Positions 32,869 through 41,861 of a stretch of DNA of 64,000 nucleotides are shown piece after piece (the first letter of the stretch is position 1; each line of letters begins with the position of its first letter). This stretch comes from an uncultured Oscillospiraceae bacterium (GTDB lineage Bacteria; Bacillota; Clostridia; Oscillospirales; Oscillospiraceae). A program made the position numbers and the translations under genes. The stretch lies in the NCBI GenBank assembly GCA_910587785.1, contig CAJUOA010000004.1, positions 1-64,000 on the forward strand. Direction: 5' to 3'. Under the pieces are notes generated by a model, which was given only the letters and a program-made list of their open reading frames with translations, searched no databases and was not told the DNA's origin.

Positions 32869-35800
32869 TCATCCCAGGCGCAGGACGAACACCTTCCGGG
32901 CGAAGCCGTCACAGATATAGAGCCGGTCTCCCTGGACCAGCAGGCCCCGGGGGGCGGTCAGCCCGGCCCTGGCCAGGGACACGTCCCGGACAGCCAGGGT
33001 GGTCACCTCGCCGTCCCGGACCATGCGGACAGCGCTGTTCCCCGTGTCGGAGACATATACGGCCCCGTTGTCCCCCACAGCTACGCCCTGGGGTGCGGAG
33101 AAGGCCGCCTGCTCCGCCGGACCGTCCGCGAGGCCCTCCTCGCCGCTGCCGGCCACGGTGGAGAGCTTCCCGTCCTTCAGTTTGACCACCCGGTGGGCTC
33201 CAGCCTCGGCGATGTAGAGCGCGCCGTTCTTCCAGCAAAGGCCCATGGGCTCCGAGAGGCGGGAGGCGGCGGTGGTCACCCGGCCCTGGGGGGTGATCTT
33301 CCGCACCGCGCCGCCGCCGGTGTCGGAGACGTAGAGATTGCCGTCTTTGTCTGCCGCCAGACCGGTGGGCCGGTCAAAGGCCACGCCCATCGCGGTGACG
33401 GTCAGGCCCTCGCCGGTCTTCCCGTTGAGGGTCTGGGTATCCTTCCGGCGGACGAGACGCACGGCGTTGTTAGCAGTGTCAGAGACGGCCCAGCCATCCA
33501 GGAAGGGGACGGCGGCCCAGGGCTCCTTGAAGAAGCTCTCCAGGAGGGAGGCGTCGTTGTAGCCGCCCAGGGGCTCGCCGTAGAGGCCCTGGGTGGTCTC
33601 GCCTCCGGCCAGGACCGTCCCTGCGCCCAGCCGGACCTTCCAGAGCAGCTTGTGGTAGGTGTCAGTGACCAGGAAACTGCCGTCCTCCATGGGGACCATG
33701 CCGCTGGGGGCGCACATGACATCCATGGCGCTGGCGGTAGAGAGGGCATCGCCCTCCCTGGCCTGGCTGCGGAGATAGTTCATAAGGATCGCTGCCGTCT
33801 GGGCGCGGGTGGCGCTGCCGCCAGGCGTGAAGCGGCCATCGCCCATGCCGTTGAGGATCCCGGCGGCATGGGCCCAGTCCACCGCCTCCTGTGCGTAGCT
33901 GTCCACGGCCTCCCGGTCGGAGAAGGCGCTCTGGCGCAGGGCGTCGGGCTCCCCGGCGAAACGCCAGAGGAGGGCCGCCGCCTGCTGGCGGGTGACGGGG
34001 TCGTCGGGGCCGAAGCGCCCGTCGCCGTAGCCCCCGGCCACGCCCTTTTGGACCGCCCAGGAGATCGCCGGGGCGTACCAGCTGGCGGCGGGCACATCGC
34101 GGAAGGAGGCGGCAGGGGCCTCCGGGGACCCGGCGAGGCGGTGGAGCACCGTCACCAGCATGGCCCGGGTCATCCCGGCGCCGGGGGAGAACCGGGTCGC
34201 GTCTACACCGCTCATCAGGCCGTGGTCCCGGCAGTAGAGCACTGCGGCGGCGTACCAGGCGTCCAGGGGGACGTCGGAGTAGGGGGAGGCGGTGGTGGTG
34301 CGGGGGGTGGGGGCGTATGTGATACTGCCGTCGCTGCAGTAGATGGTGGCATCGTACATATCGGCGAGATCGGTGTTGGGCATAAGGGCGTTCCACTGGG
34401 CTTGGGTGCCGCCGTAGTAGACAGTGCGCAGGGCGGTATTGTGGAATGTACTACCGCCAATACTGGTCACGCTGTCCGGGATCGTGACAGTGGTCAGGCT
34501 GCTGCAATATAGGAATACACTCCCTCCAATGGTTGTCACACTGTTCGGAATCTCTATGCTGGTCAGGCTGCTGCAGCCATAAAACGTACCGTCTCCTATG
34601 CCTGTCACGCGGTTTGAAATCGCTATGCTGGTCAGACTGCTGCAATGTTGGAACGCATGGATACCAATATTTGTGACGCTGTCCGGGATCGTTAGTGCCC
34701 CACTCAAACCGCTGCAGCCATTGAAAGCGTGATCCCCAATGGTTGTCACACTGTCCGGAATCATCAGTGCCCCTGTCAGTCCGCTACAGCCGGCAAACGC
34801 ATAATTACCTGCACTGGTTACTCCCGCTGGAATCGTCAAAGCTCCCGTCAGACCGCTGCAGTTATAGAACACAGAGCTGCCGATACTGGTTATACCCGCT
34901 GGAATTGTCAGCGTCCCCGACAGACCACTGCATTCATAAAAAGCGCCGTCTCCAATACGAGTCACATTCTCCGGAATCGTCAGCGCTCCCGTTAAGCCGG
35001 AGCATTTAGCGAACACGAAGCTTCCAATGCTGGTCACACTGTCTGGAATTGCCATGTTGGTCAAACCAGTGCAGCCGCAAAATGCGGACTCACCAATACT
35101 GGTGATACCATCTTCTATCACAAGAGACCGCATTTCAGCCGCATATTCCGCCCAAGGTGCAGTTGTAATTGCATCGGCAATAGAGACGCTGGAGAGAGGA
35201 TAATCCTCCATTGGCCCACTGCCCTCAATATACAGCGTCGCCGTCGGCTCATCATACCGCCAGGTCACGCCCCCCGCCGCCCACTGCGCATAGAGCGTGA
35301 CATCCGCCGTGATTGGAGCAGCAGCGGCAAAGGCCGTCCCGGACCCATCCGCCGCCGTATTCCATCCCGCGAGGGTGTAACCGGTCCGAGTGGGATAGCC
35401 CACATCCGCAAGCGCTGTTTGCAGGGTGGCGCCGCTGGGGAGGCTGTTCCCGATGGAGCCGTTGCCGTTAGGCCACACGCCGCCATTGCCCTCGAAGGTC
35501 ACCGTGACGCGCACATTGGGGTCAATAGGGGGCTTGGGGTCCACCGGGGGGTTGGGGTTGGGCGTTCCGCCGCCCACATACACCAGGAAATAATACCCGC
35601 TGCTGTCCGGCGCGCCGGACACGGCCCAATCAGTGACGGGCCGGTTCATCACAAACTGCCTCGCCTGAATCGTGGCCCCCTGGGTGGGGGTGATGGTCCC
35701 GTCGTTGGTGAAGGTCCCCTCCACCACGACCCGTCCCGTCGCCGGGACGGTCATCACGCCCTGATTGACGATATTTCCACCCACCCGGAGCGTGTTGGCA

Positions 35801-36984
35801 CTGGTGATGTTCACGGCGCCGCCATTGGTGAGGCTGCCTCCATGCAAACGCATTGTGCCATCCACTTGCAGCGTGTTCGGCGCGTAGACAGCTGCGTCGA
35901 TGCCGCTTTCCAGGTCCAGGGTCTTGCCTGCCGGGACGCTCAGCCCGCTGTCCACTTCCAGCACGTTGGCCAGGTTGTTCTGCGGCGCCGGACTGGCCGC
36001 TACATAGACTCTTGCCGTGGAGGCGAGGTGCGCCTGCGCCGCATCGTCCGTGATTTTCATCATCAGACGCTGGGGAGTGGGGGCGGGGACGGGTTCCTCA
36101 AAAGGCTCCTCCTCCGGCTGGGGCTGGACGGCAGAGGGCTCCTCTGGCCACACCGGGTCCTTGGAGATATGCTCGTCCTGCTCCTCCAGCGCCTTCTCAA
36201 TATCCTCCAGCTTCCGGCGGACCTCCTCCTGGTCCTCCTTCAGCCACTCATCCGGGTCCCGGGGCCAGTCCCTCAGGTCGATGCCGGACTCCGCATAGAT
36301 CTTCTCCACCAGCGGCGCGTCCGGCTTGAGCTCCACCAGGACGAAGCCGTCGATATCCTCCCGCTGGAAGCGGTCCCGGAGGATGTCGCACTTGTCGCCG
36401 TCCCGGTCCTGGGGATAGACCACGCAGCGGGCCCGCTCCCCTGCGGAGAGCGTGTCCTCCTTGGTCTGTCCGGTCACCGGGTCCGTCACGGAGATGGTCA
36501 CCGTGCCCTCCAGGATGCAGACCTCCACCGTCCACTGGTCGATGATCTTCACCCAGCCGCAGGTCCCCCGGATCCCCACCACGATGGTGGAGGTGCGGAT
36601 GTTCAGGGACTCGCCGTCCTCCAGGGGCTCGGTGACGTTGAAGAAGATGTTGCCCTCGTTCAACAGGAGCTCCAGCTGCTTCCCGCTCTTGCGGATCTCC
36701 ACCTCGCTGAGAGCGTCCAGCTTGTTGAGCTTGGTGCTGTCCAGGTCGATCCAGGCGTAGCTGGCCTCCTCCGTCTCCACATGGTAGCCGCTGTAGAGGC
36801 GCATCTTCTCAATGAGAGAGACGCTGCGCCCCCTGTTGTTGGAGATGGCCACGACGCCCTCCGTCTTGGCCAGCTGCATGGCGGCGGCGGTCTCCGCCGC
36901 CAGGGCCGCCGGTGCGCAGCTGAGCAGCATGGAGAGCGCCAGCAGCAGGGCCGGCAGCCGCCTGTGCGTTCCTTCTTTTCTCAT
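32869..36984 (-). CDS. Exported FecR / leucine-rich repeat / SLH / NHL protein
   Basis: 1371-residue modular surface protein. In order: signal peptide (1-29), FecR domain (about 35-200, AISNNRGRSVSLIEKMRLYSGYHVET, GIRGTCGWVKI), a charged probable coiled coil (about 250-285), a Pro-rich linker, a beta-helical stretch (about 335-460, NTLQVDGTMRLHGGSLTNGG), an InlB/Flg_new-type repeat (YPTRTGYTLAGWNTAADGSG), eight or so BspA-type LRR units of ~23 residues (about 615-860, IPDSVTSIGSSVFYNCSGLT), three SLH domains (about 890-1075) and six-bladed NHL-type repeats to the C-terminus (GNLYVSDTGGGAVRKI, GAVYVSDTGNSAVRM). SLH modules in the middle leave the NHL propeller beyond the wall anchor. The ATG overlaps the cyclase stop by 4 bp. 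The LRR part is visibly AT-richer than the rest. Role inferred: surface sensor or adhesin tied to the upstream cyclase. Confidence 0.88.
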   Translation of the reverse strand: MRKEGTHRRLPALLLALSMLLSCAPAALAAETAAAMQLAKTEGVVAISNNRGRSVSLIEKMRLYSGYHVETEEASYAWIDLDSTKLNKLDALSEVEIRKSGKQLELLLNEGNIFFNVTEPLEDGESLNIRTSTIVVGIRGTCGWVKIIDQWTVEVCILEGTVTISVTDPVTGQTKEDTLSAGERARCVVYPQDRDGDKCDILRDRFQREDIDGFVLVELKPDAPLVEKIYAESGIDLRDWPRDPDEWLKEDQEEVRRKLEDIEKALEEQDEHISKDPVWPEEPSAVQPQPEEEPFEEPVPAPTPQRLMMKITDDAAQAHLASTARVYVAASPAPQNNLANVLEVDSGLSVPAGKTLDLESGIDAAVYAPNTLQVDGTMRLHGGSLTNGGAVNITSANTLRVGGNIVNQGVMTVPATGRVVVEGTFTNDGTITPTQGATIQARQFVMNRPVTDWAVSGAPDSSGYYFLVYVGGGTPNPNPPVDPKPPIDPNVRVTVTFEGNGGVWPNGNGSIGNSLPSGATLQTALADVGYPTRTGYTLAGWNTAADGSGTAFAAAAPITADVTLYAQWAAGGVTWRYDEPTATLYIEGSGPMEDYPLSSVSIADAITTAPWAEYAAEMRSLVIEDGITSIGESAFCGCTGLTNMAIPDSVTSIGSFVFAKCSGLTGALTIPENVTRIGDGAFYECSGLSGTLTIPAGITSIGSSVFYNCSGLTGALTIPAGVTSAGNYAFAGCSGLTGALMIPDSVTTIGDHAFNGCSGLSGALTIPDSVTNIGIHAFQHCSSLTSIAISNRVTGIGDGTFYGCSSLTSIEIPNSVTTIGGSVFLYCSSLTTVTIPDSVTSIGGSTFHNTALRTVYYGGTQAQWNALMPNTDLADMYDATIYCSDGSITYAPTPRTTTASPYSDVPLDAWYAAAVLYCRDHGLMSGVDATRFSPGAGMTRAMLVTVLHRLAGSPEAPAASFRDVPAASWYAPAISWAVQKGVAGGYGDGRFGPDDPVTRQQAAALLWRFAGEPDALRQSAFSDREAVDSYAQEAVDWAHAAGILNGMGDGRFTPGGSATRAQTAAILMNYLRSQAREGDALSTASAMDVMCAPSGMVPMEDGSFLVTDTYHKLLWKVRLGAGTVLAGGETTQGLYGEPLGGYNDASLLESFFKEPWAAVPFLDGWAVSDTANNAVRLVRRKDTQTLNGKTGEGLTVTAMGVAFDRPTGLAADKDGNLYVSDTGGGAVRKITPQGRVTTAASRLSEPMGLCWKNGALYIAEAGAHRVVKLKDGKLSTVAGSGEEGLADGPAEQAAFSAPQGVAVGDNGAVYVSDTGNSAVRMVRDGEVTTLAVRDVSLARAGLTAPRGLLVQGDRLYICDGFARKVFVLRLG

Positions 36985-38801
36985 GATCTTCCCTCCGCAA
37001 AAATATCGTCCAAGGTCAAGACCTCGAATCCCTCCTTTTTCCCCTTCAGCTTCACCGTACCCAAATAAGTGGTCCGGATGCGCTCCCCCAGGGCGTCGGC
37101 CACGGCCCGGGAGATGTAGACCGTGCCGCCGGGGGCGTTGGCCTCCAGGCGGGCGGCGGTATTCACGGTGTCGCCGATGGCGGTGTAGTCCATGCGGCGG
37201 GGGGAGCCGATGTTGCCCACCACCGCCTCGCCCACATGGACGCCAACGCCGAAGGACACCGGCGTGCCGTAGCGGGCGGTCAGCTCCTCGGAGAGGGCCT
37301 GGGAGCTGCGGACCATGTCCATGGCCGCCCGGGCGGCCCGCATCACGAAGTCCTCCTGGGGCAGCGGCGCGCCCCAGAAGGCCATGGCCGCGTCCCCTAC
37401 GAACTTGTCCAGAGTCCCGCCGTACCGGAAGATGCACTCGGAGATCAGGGTCAGATACCGGTTGAGGATCTCCACCACCTGGGCGGGCTCCAGGAGCTCG
37501 CTCATGGGGGTGAAGCCCCGCACGTCCACGAAGAGCACCGCGATCTCCACCTGCCGTCCCCCCAGCTCCAGAGCCTTGCCCTCCTTGAGCAGTTCCCGGA
37601 CGATCTCCGGGGCCACATAGCGCTGGAAGGTGCTGGTGATCTTCCGCCGCTCCAGGGCGGTGCGGATATAGTTGGCGGCAAGAGCGGCCACGTACAGCAC
37701 CGTGGCCCCGGCGGGGACCCAAAGCACATGGAGCACCCACCCCGCCTCGTAGAACACGCGGCAAAGGCCCAGCCAGAGCCCGCACAGCAGCAGCCACGCC
37801 GCTGTGGACCAGCCCACGGACCGCCTCCAGAAGAAGGCCAGGGCCACCGTCAGCAGAAGGAAGAGCACCGCCAGCTGGAGGCCGTCCCCCGCCTCCCGCT
37901 TGTAGTCCCCCCACAGCAGGGCCTGGATGGCGTTGGCCTGGTACTCCACGCCGTACATGGGCTGGGCGCGGTCCGCGGGGGTGATGTAGCTGTCCCGCAG
38001 GCCCGGGGCATAGGGGCCGATGAGGACGATCTTCCCGGCGAAGTAGTCCGCCGGGACCGCGCCGCTGAGGAGGTCCGCCACGGAGATGGACTCATAAAAG
38101 TCTCCCGGCCTGCCGCAGAAGGGCAGGTACCAGAACCCATGGCCGTCCACGGGCGGCCTCTCCACCGGCTCCAGGCCATGGAAGGCGCGAAATTTGTCCG
38201 CTGCCGCCAGGGCCATAGAGGGGATCTCCCTCCCGTCCGGCAGGCGCAGGGAGAGCAGGTGGTGGCGCAGCACGCCGTCGGTGTCCAGCATGGCGTTGAT
38301 GTGCCCCAGCTCCGCCGCCTCCGCCAGGGCGGGGTAGGGCGCCTCGAAGGCGGTGACGGCAAAGCGGTCCCGGATGAAGGAGCCGTCCGCCTGCTCCACG
38401 AAGCCGTCCTGGAAGTAGGCGGCGCAGCCGGTGACCACGTTCCCGTATGCACCTGCCGCCTCCGCCAGCCACTGGTCCGCCTCCGGCTGGGTCTCGTTGA
38501 CGTAGAGCACATCCAGCCCGATGACCGCCGGGCGGCAGTCCGGGGACTGGCAGAGGGCCTCCAGGGCCATGGCGGGGATGTCCCGGCCCCACTGCTCATA
38601 GGGCCCGATCTCCTCCAGGGCCCGCTGGTCGATGCCCACCAGGACGATGTCCCCGTCCGCGCTCTCCCGGGCCTGATACCAGGCGTCCGAGGCGGCCAGG
38701 TCCGCCCGGTCCAGGACCCCCAGTCCCGCCAGGAGGACCAGCGCCCCCGCCGCCGCGGCGGAGAGGAGGAGCACCATCCCCCTGCTTTTCGACCGTCTCA
38801 T
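36981..38801 (-). CDS. CHASE2-domain class III adenylate/guanylate cyclase
   Basis: 606-residue membrane cyclase. An N-terminal transmembrane helix (about 9-30), an extracellular CHASE2 sensor domain (about 35-300, IVLVGIDQRALEEIG, AVIGLDVLY, GKIVLIGPYAPGLRDSYITP), three transmembrane helices (about 308-380) and the cyclase domain (about 395-590). Metal aspartates lie in LFVDVRGFT and KFVGDAAMAFWGAP; DKFVGD lysine and RMDYTAIGDTVNTAARLE give the adenylate-cyclase-type substrate residues, so cAMP is more likely than cGMP. It overlaps the HD-GYP gene upstream and the FecR-protein gene downstream by 4 bp each (ATGA). Confidence 0.92.
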   Translation of the reverse strand: MRRSKSRGMVLLLSAAAAGALVLLAGLGVLDRADLAASDAWYQARESADGDIVLVGIDQRALEEIGPYEQWGRDIPAMALEALCQSPDCRPAVIGLDVLYVNETQPEADQWLAEAAGAYGNVVTGCAAYFQDGFVEQADGSFIRDRFAVTAFEAPYPALAEAAELGHINAMLDTDGVLRHHLLSLRLPDGREIPSMALAAADKFRAFHGLEPVERPPVDGHGFWYLPFCGRPGDFYESISVADLLSGAVPADYFAGKIVLIGPYAPGLRDSYITPADRAQPMYGVEYQANAIQALLWGDYKREAGDGLQLAVLFLLLTVALAFFWRRSVGWSTAAWLLLCGLWLGLCRVFYEAGWVLHVLWVPAGATVLYVAALAANYIRTALERRKITSTFQRYVAPEIVRELLKEGKALELGGRQVEIAVLFVDVRGFTPMSELLEPAQVVEILNRYLTLISECIFRYGGTLDKFVGDAAMAFWGAPLPQEDFVMRAARAAMDMVRSSQALSEELTARYGTPVSFGVGVHVGEAVVGNIGSPRRMDYTAIGDTVNTAARLEANAPGGTVYISRAVADALGERIRTTYLGTVKLKGKKEGFEVLTLDDIFAEGRS

Positions 38802-40285
38802 GGCGTCTGCCGCTCCTCAGGCGTCCGCTCCCAGCAGCGGCTCTCAATGAAGCGGGCGGTGAGCGCCGGGTCCAGCCGGCCCTCCCGCTCCGCCATGTCC
38901 CGCAGGATGGCCAGGGCTCTCTCCACCGGCATCCCCGGCTTGTAGGGCCGGTCCTCGGCCACCAGGGCGTCGAAGATGTCCAGGATCGTGATGATGCGCA
39001 CCTCCTGGGGGATGGCATCCCCGGAGAGATGGGCCGGGTAGCCGGAGCCGTCCAGCAGCTCGTGGTGGGCGGCGGCCCAGGAGCGGACGTGGGAGAGCTC
39101 GTCGGAGAAGCTGATCCGGGAGAGGAGCTTGTCCGTGACCACCACATGGTCCTCCATGATACGCCGCTCCTCGCTGGAGAGCGTCCCCTTGCGGATGGAG
39201 AGCATGGCGTACTCCCCGGCAGTGATCCAGGGCTGCTCCCGGCCGCCGCCGTCCAGGTATGTCCGCGCCCGCAGGCGCTCCAGCTCCGCCAGCTGGCCGT
39301 CGCTGAGGTACCCGGCGGTGCTCATCCGGCTGATGGACGCCTCCGCCTCTCGGGTATCCCGCTCCAGGGCGTCCAGCTCCGCCGGGGAGAGGCGGCCCTC
39401 CAGGCAGTCGATCCGCCCGCAGAGCCGGATGACCTCCAGCCGCTGGCGGATGGCGGCTTTCTGCATGGGGGAGAGCCGCTCAGCCTTGTCCATGACCTCC
39501 AAAGGGGTGGTGAGCTTCCCGATGTCGTGGAGCCAGATGCTCATGAGCAGCTCCTCCCGGCGCTGGGGGGAGAAGGGGGCCTCCCGTCCCTCGGCCAGGG
39601 CCTGGGCGTTGAGAAGGTCCAGGAAGCGCCCGCCATAGGCCGCCATCCGGCGGGAGTGGTTGGCGTTGTAAGGGGAGCGCTCGTCGACGGCGGCGCTCAT
39701 CACCCGGACGAAGGAGGCGAACAGCTCCCGGATCTCCCGGATGTAGCGCACGTTCTGAATCGTGACCGCCGCCTGGGAGGCCAGGGACTCCAGCACCAGG
39801 GCCATCTCCTCCTGGAAAGCGCAGATGTTCCCCTGACTGTCCAGGGCGTTGATCAGCTGGAGCACGCCGACCCGTTCCCCCCGGCGGCCCCGCATGGGGA
39901 CCACCAGCATGGACTGGGTGTGGTAGCCTGTCAGGGCGTCGTAGGCGATGGGACCGGAGAAGTCGCAGCCCGGGGCGTGGTAGACGTCCTGGATGGAGAT
40001 GGTCCGGTCCTCCAGGAGGGCCAGAGCGCAGACGTTCTCCCGGGACAGGCGCACCGGCGGCAGGTCCGGGGCCCGCCCGTCCCTGCCGGAGCGGGTGCCC
40101 AGGGAGTCCGTGCGCATGATCTTGAAGCGCAGCACGTCCCCGTCCAGGAGGTAGAGCGTGCCGCCGTCGCACCGGGCCAGATCCATGGCGCAGCTGAGGA
40201 TCTGGTCCAGCAGGCGGTCCATGTCCCGCTCTGCGGAGAGGAGGACCCCCATCTCCAACACTTTTTTCATCTCATCTTGTCTCAT
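38798..40285 (-). CDS. GAF and HD-GYP domain phosphodiesterase
   Basis: 495-residue cytoplasmic protein. The N-terminal GAF domain covers about 15-185 (TQSMLVVPMRGRRGERVGVLQLINA). The C-terminal HD-GYP domain has the HD pair in SIWLHDIGKLT (about 255) and the GYP motif HHELLDGSGYP (about 415), the signature of cyclic-dinucleotide phosphodiesterases. Between these motifs is an extra helical stretch of about 100 residues that canonical HD-GYP proteins do not have. c-di-GMP is the usual substrate; with a cyclase directly downstream other cyclic nucleotides should be considered. First gene of the coupled three-gene module; no ribosome binding site stronger than GAGAGAGGGAG is seen. Confidence 0.9.
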   Translation of the reverse strand: MRQDEMKKVLEMGVLLSAERDMDRLLDQILSCAMDLARCDGGTLYLLDGDVLRFKIMRTDSLGTRSGRDGRAPDLPPVRLSRENVCALALLEDRTISIQDVYHAPGCDFSGPIAYDALTGYHTQSMLVVPMRGRRGERVGVLQLINALDSQGNICAFQEEMALVLESLASQAAVTIQNVRYIREIRELFASFVRVMSAAVDERSPYNANHSRRMAAYGGRFLDLLNAQALAEGREAPFSPQRREELLMSIWLHDIGKLTTPLEVMDKAERLSPMQKAAIRQRLEVIRLCGRIDCLEGRLSPAELDALERDTREAEASISRMSTAGYLSDGQLAELERLRARTYLDGGGREQPWITAGEYAMLSIRKGTLSSEERRIMEDHVVVTDKLLSRISFSDELSHVRSWAAAHHELLDGSGYPAHLSGDAIPQEVRIITILDIFDALVAEDRPYKPGMPVERALAILRDMAEREGRLDPALTARFIESRCWERTPEERQTP

Positions 40286-40381
40286 CGTATGACCTTTCTC
40301 CCTCTCTCTCCTTGCGGAGCCCCTGACAGGCGGAGAGGCCCCGAAGGGCCTCCGCGTCTTTCTCGTGTATGTATCTTCTCA

Positions 40382-41758
40382 TCAGCGTCTCCGCCCCCGG
40401 TAGCCGCTGCTGCTGCGGCGTCCGGCGGCACTGCGGCCGTACCGGCGGCGGCTGGAGCGCAGGACCGAGCGCAGGATGACCCCCAGCACCACCAGCAGCG
40501 CCGCGCCTCCGGCGGCGATCCACACGTCGGGCCGCTGGAGGAACTCCATGAGGTCCCGCCGGAACACCAGGAGCTTGGACGCGGACACGTCCTCGTCGGC
40601 GAGAAGGTCCACCGTAGCGTAGACGGTGTTCTCCCGGCTGAGGACGATCTGCCCCAGCACCTGTCCCTTGGCCACCGGGGCGTCCACGCTCTCGGCGTCG
40701 AAGATCACCTCCCGGTCGATATCCTTCACCGGGTCCAGGTCCTTGGGCAGGAGGCGGTCCACCTCCCGGGCCGGGTGGACCTTCACGGAGTTCTGCTGCT
40801 GGCTGAGCTCCACGGGCACCTCCGCCACCAGCTCCCCGGCGTCCAGGATCACCTGCCGCCGGAAGTTGTCAAAGCCCCAGTCGAAGAGCTTGGCCGTCTC
40901 GGTGAAGCTCTTGGTGAGGACGGTGCCGTCCTCCAGGGTGACCCGCTCCGCGCCCAGCACCACGCTGAGGAGGCTCCTGCCGCTGCGGGTGGCGCTGGAG
41001 ACCAGGCAGTAGCCCGCCGCGCTGGTAGAGCCGGTCTTGATGCCCTGGGCCCCCTGGTAGAGGTAGTAGCTGGTGCGGTAGCTGGAGACCAGGTAGTTGG
41101 TGGTATAGAGCTTACGGGGCTCGGAGAGGTTGGTGGCGGGCACCTCGAAGTAGATGGTGCTGACGATGGGCATGAAGTCCGCGTGGGTCCGGGCCTCTTT
41201 TGTGATGAGGTAGAGGTCCCAGGCAGTGGTGTAGTGGTAGTCGTCGGGCAGGCCGTTGGTGTTGACGAAGTTGGTGTCCTCACAGCCGATGGCCTGGGCC
41301 TTGGCGTTCATGCGGTCCACGAAGGCGTCGATAGACCCGGCCACCCCCTCGGCCAGGATGTTGCACCCCTCGTTGGCCGAGGAGAGCATGATGCAGTAGA
41401 GCAGGCTCTCCACCGTCAGCTCCTCGCCCGCCTTGATCCCGGCGGTGCTCCCGTCGGGGGGGATGGAGTTGACGGCGACGTCCGAGGCGGTGAGGACCGT
41501 GTCCCGGGCGATCTCCCCCCGGTCCAGGGACTCCAGGACCAGAAGGCAGGTCATGATCTTGGTCAGGCTCGCGGGGTAGAGCCGCTCGTGGATGTTGCGG
41601 GCGTAGAGGAGCTCCTCCGTGTCCGGGTCGATGAGCAGGGCGGCTTTGGCCTCCACCTCCAGGTCTCCGGTGTCGTCTTTCGCGGCCCGGGCGGGGGCGA
41701 GGAGGCTGGTCAGCACGATCAGGCAGAAAAAAAAGGAAAAAAAGCGGCGAGTTTTCAT
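40382..41758 (-). CDS. D-alanyl-D-alanine carboxypeptidase (DacF/PBP5-like)
   Basis: 458-residue penicillin-binding protein that removes the terminal D-Ala of peptidoglycan stem peptides. Signal peptide 1-25; catalytic serine motif ASLTKIM near residue 64; second motif LSSANEGCN near 125; KTG triad as GIKTGSTSAAGYCLV near 245; a C-terminal beta domain; then a C-terminal transmembrane helix (about 415-435) and an Arg/Ser-rich cytoplasmic tail RSSRRRYGRSAAGRR. True membrane helix instead of the usual amphipathic anchor. ATG 41758 with GGGAGAATG before it. It precedes the HD-GYP gene by 96 bp and may be cotranscribed. Confidence 0.93.
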   Translation of the reverse strand: MKTRRFFSFFFCLIVLTSLLAPARAAKDDTGDLEVEAKAALLIDPDTEELLYARNIHERLYPASLTKIMTCLLVLESLDRGEIARDTVLTASDVAVNSIPPDGSTAGIKAGEELTVESLLYCIMLSSANEGCNILAEGVAGSIDAFVDRMNAKAQAIGCEDTNFVNTNGLPDDYHYTTAWDLYLITKEARTHADFMPIVSTIYFEVPATNLSEPRKLYTTNYLVSSYRTSYYLYQGAQGIKTGSTSAAGYCLVSSATRSGRSLLSVVLGAERVTLEDGTVLTKSFTETAKLFDWGFDNFRRQVILDAGELVAEVPVELSQQQNSVKVHPAREVDRLLPKDLDPVKDIDREVIFDAESVDAPVAKGQVLGQIVLSRENTVYATVDLLADEDVSASKLLVFRRDLMEFLQRPDVWIAAGGAALLVVLGVILRSVLRSSRRRYGRSAAGRRSSSGYRGRRR

Positions 41759-41824
41759 ATCATTCTCCCTTAAACTATGGTATACTGAAGGGACACGGGG
41801 GTGTTCGACAGGCTTTGCCCCCCT

Positions 41825-41853
41825 AGTATAGCAAAAAAAAGACAGGAGTTCAA
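41825..41853 (-). promoter_or_regulatory. Sigma-A promoter of the carboxypeptidase gene
   Basis: Minus strand TTGAAC, 17-bp spacer, TATACT, about 65 bp before the start. The -35 box overlaps the leader of the divergent comEA-like gene. Confidence 0.7.
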
Positions 41854-41861
41854 CAGGGAAA

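Noticed and set aside
34440..35190. Regular ~69-bp DNA repeats, considered as CRISPR
   Set aside because: They keep reading frame and encode 23-residue leucine-rich repeats; no unique spacers and no cas genes.
36985..37914. 930-bp upstream extension of the FecR-protein frame
   Set aside because: The extension lies inside the CHASE2 cyclase gene; the signal peptide and coupled ATG place the start at 36984.
39029..41773. 914-codon plus-strand frame across the HD-GYP and carboxypeptidase genes
   Set aside because: Spans two well-supported genes on the other strand and has no protein character beyond high Gly/Val/His.
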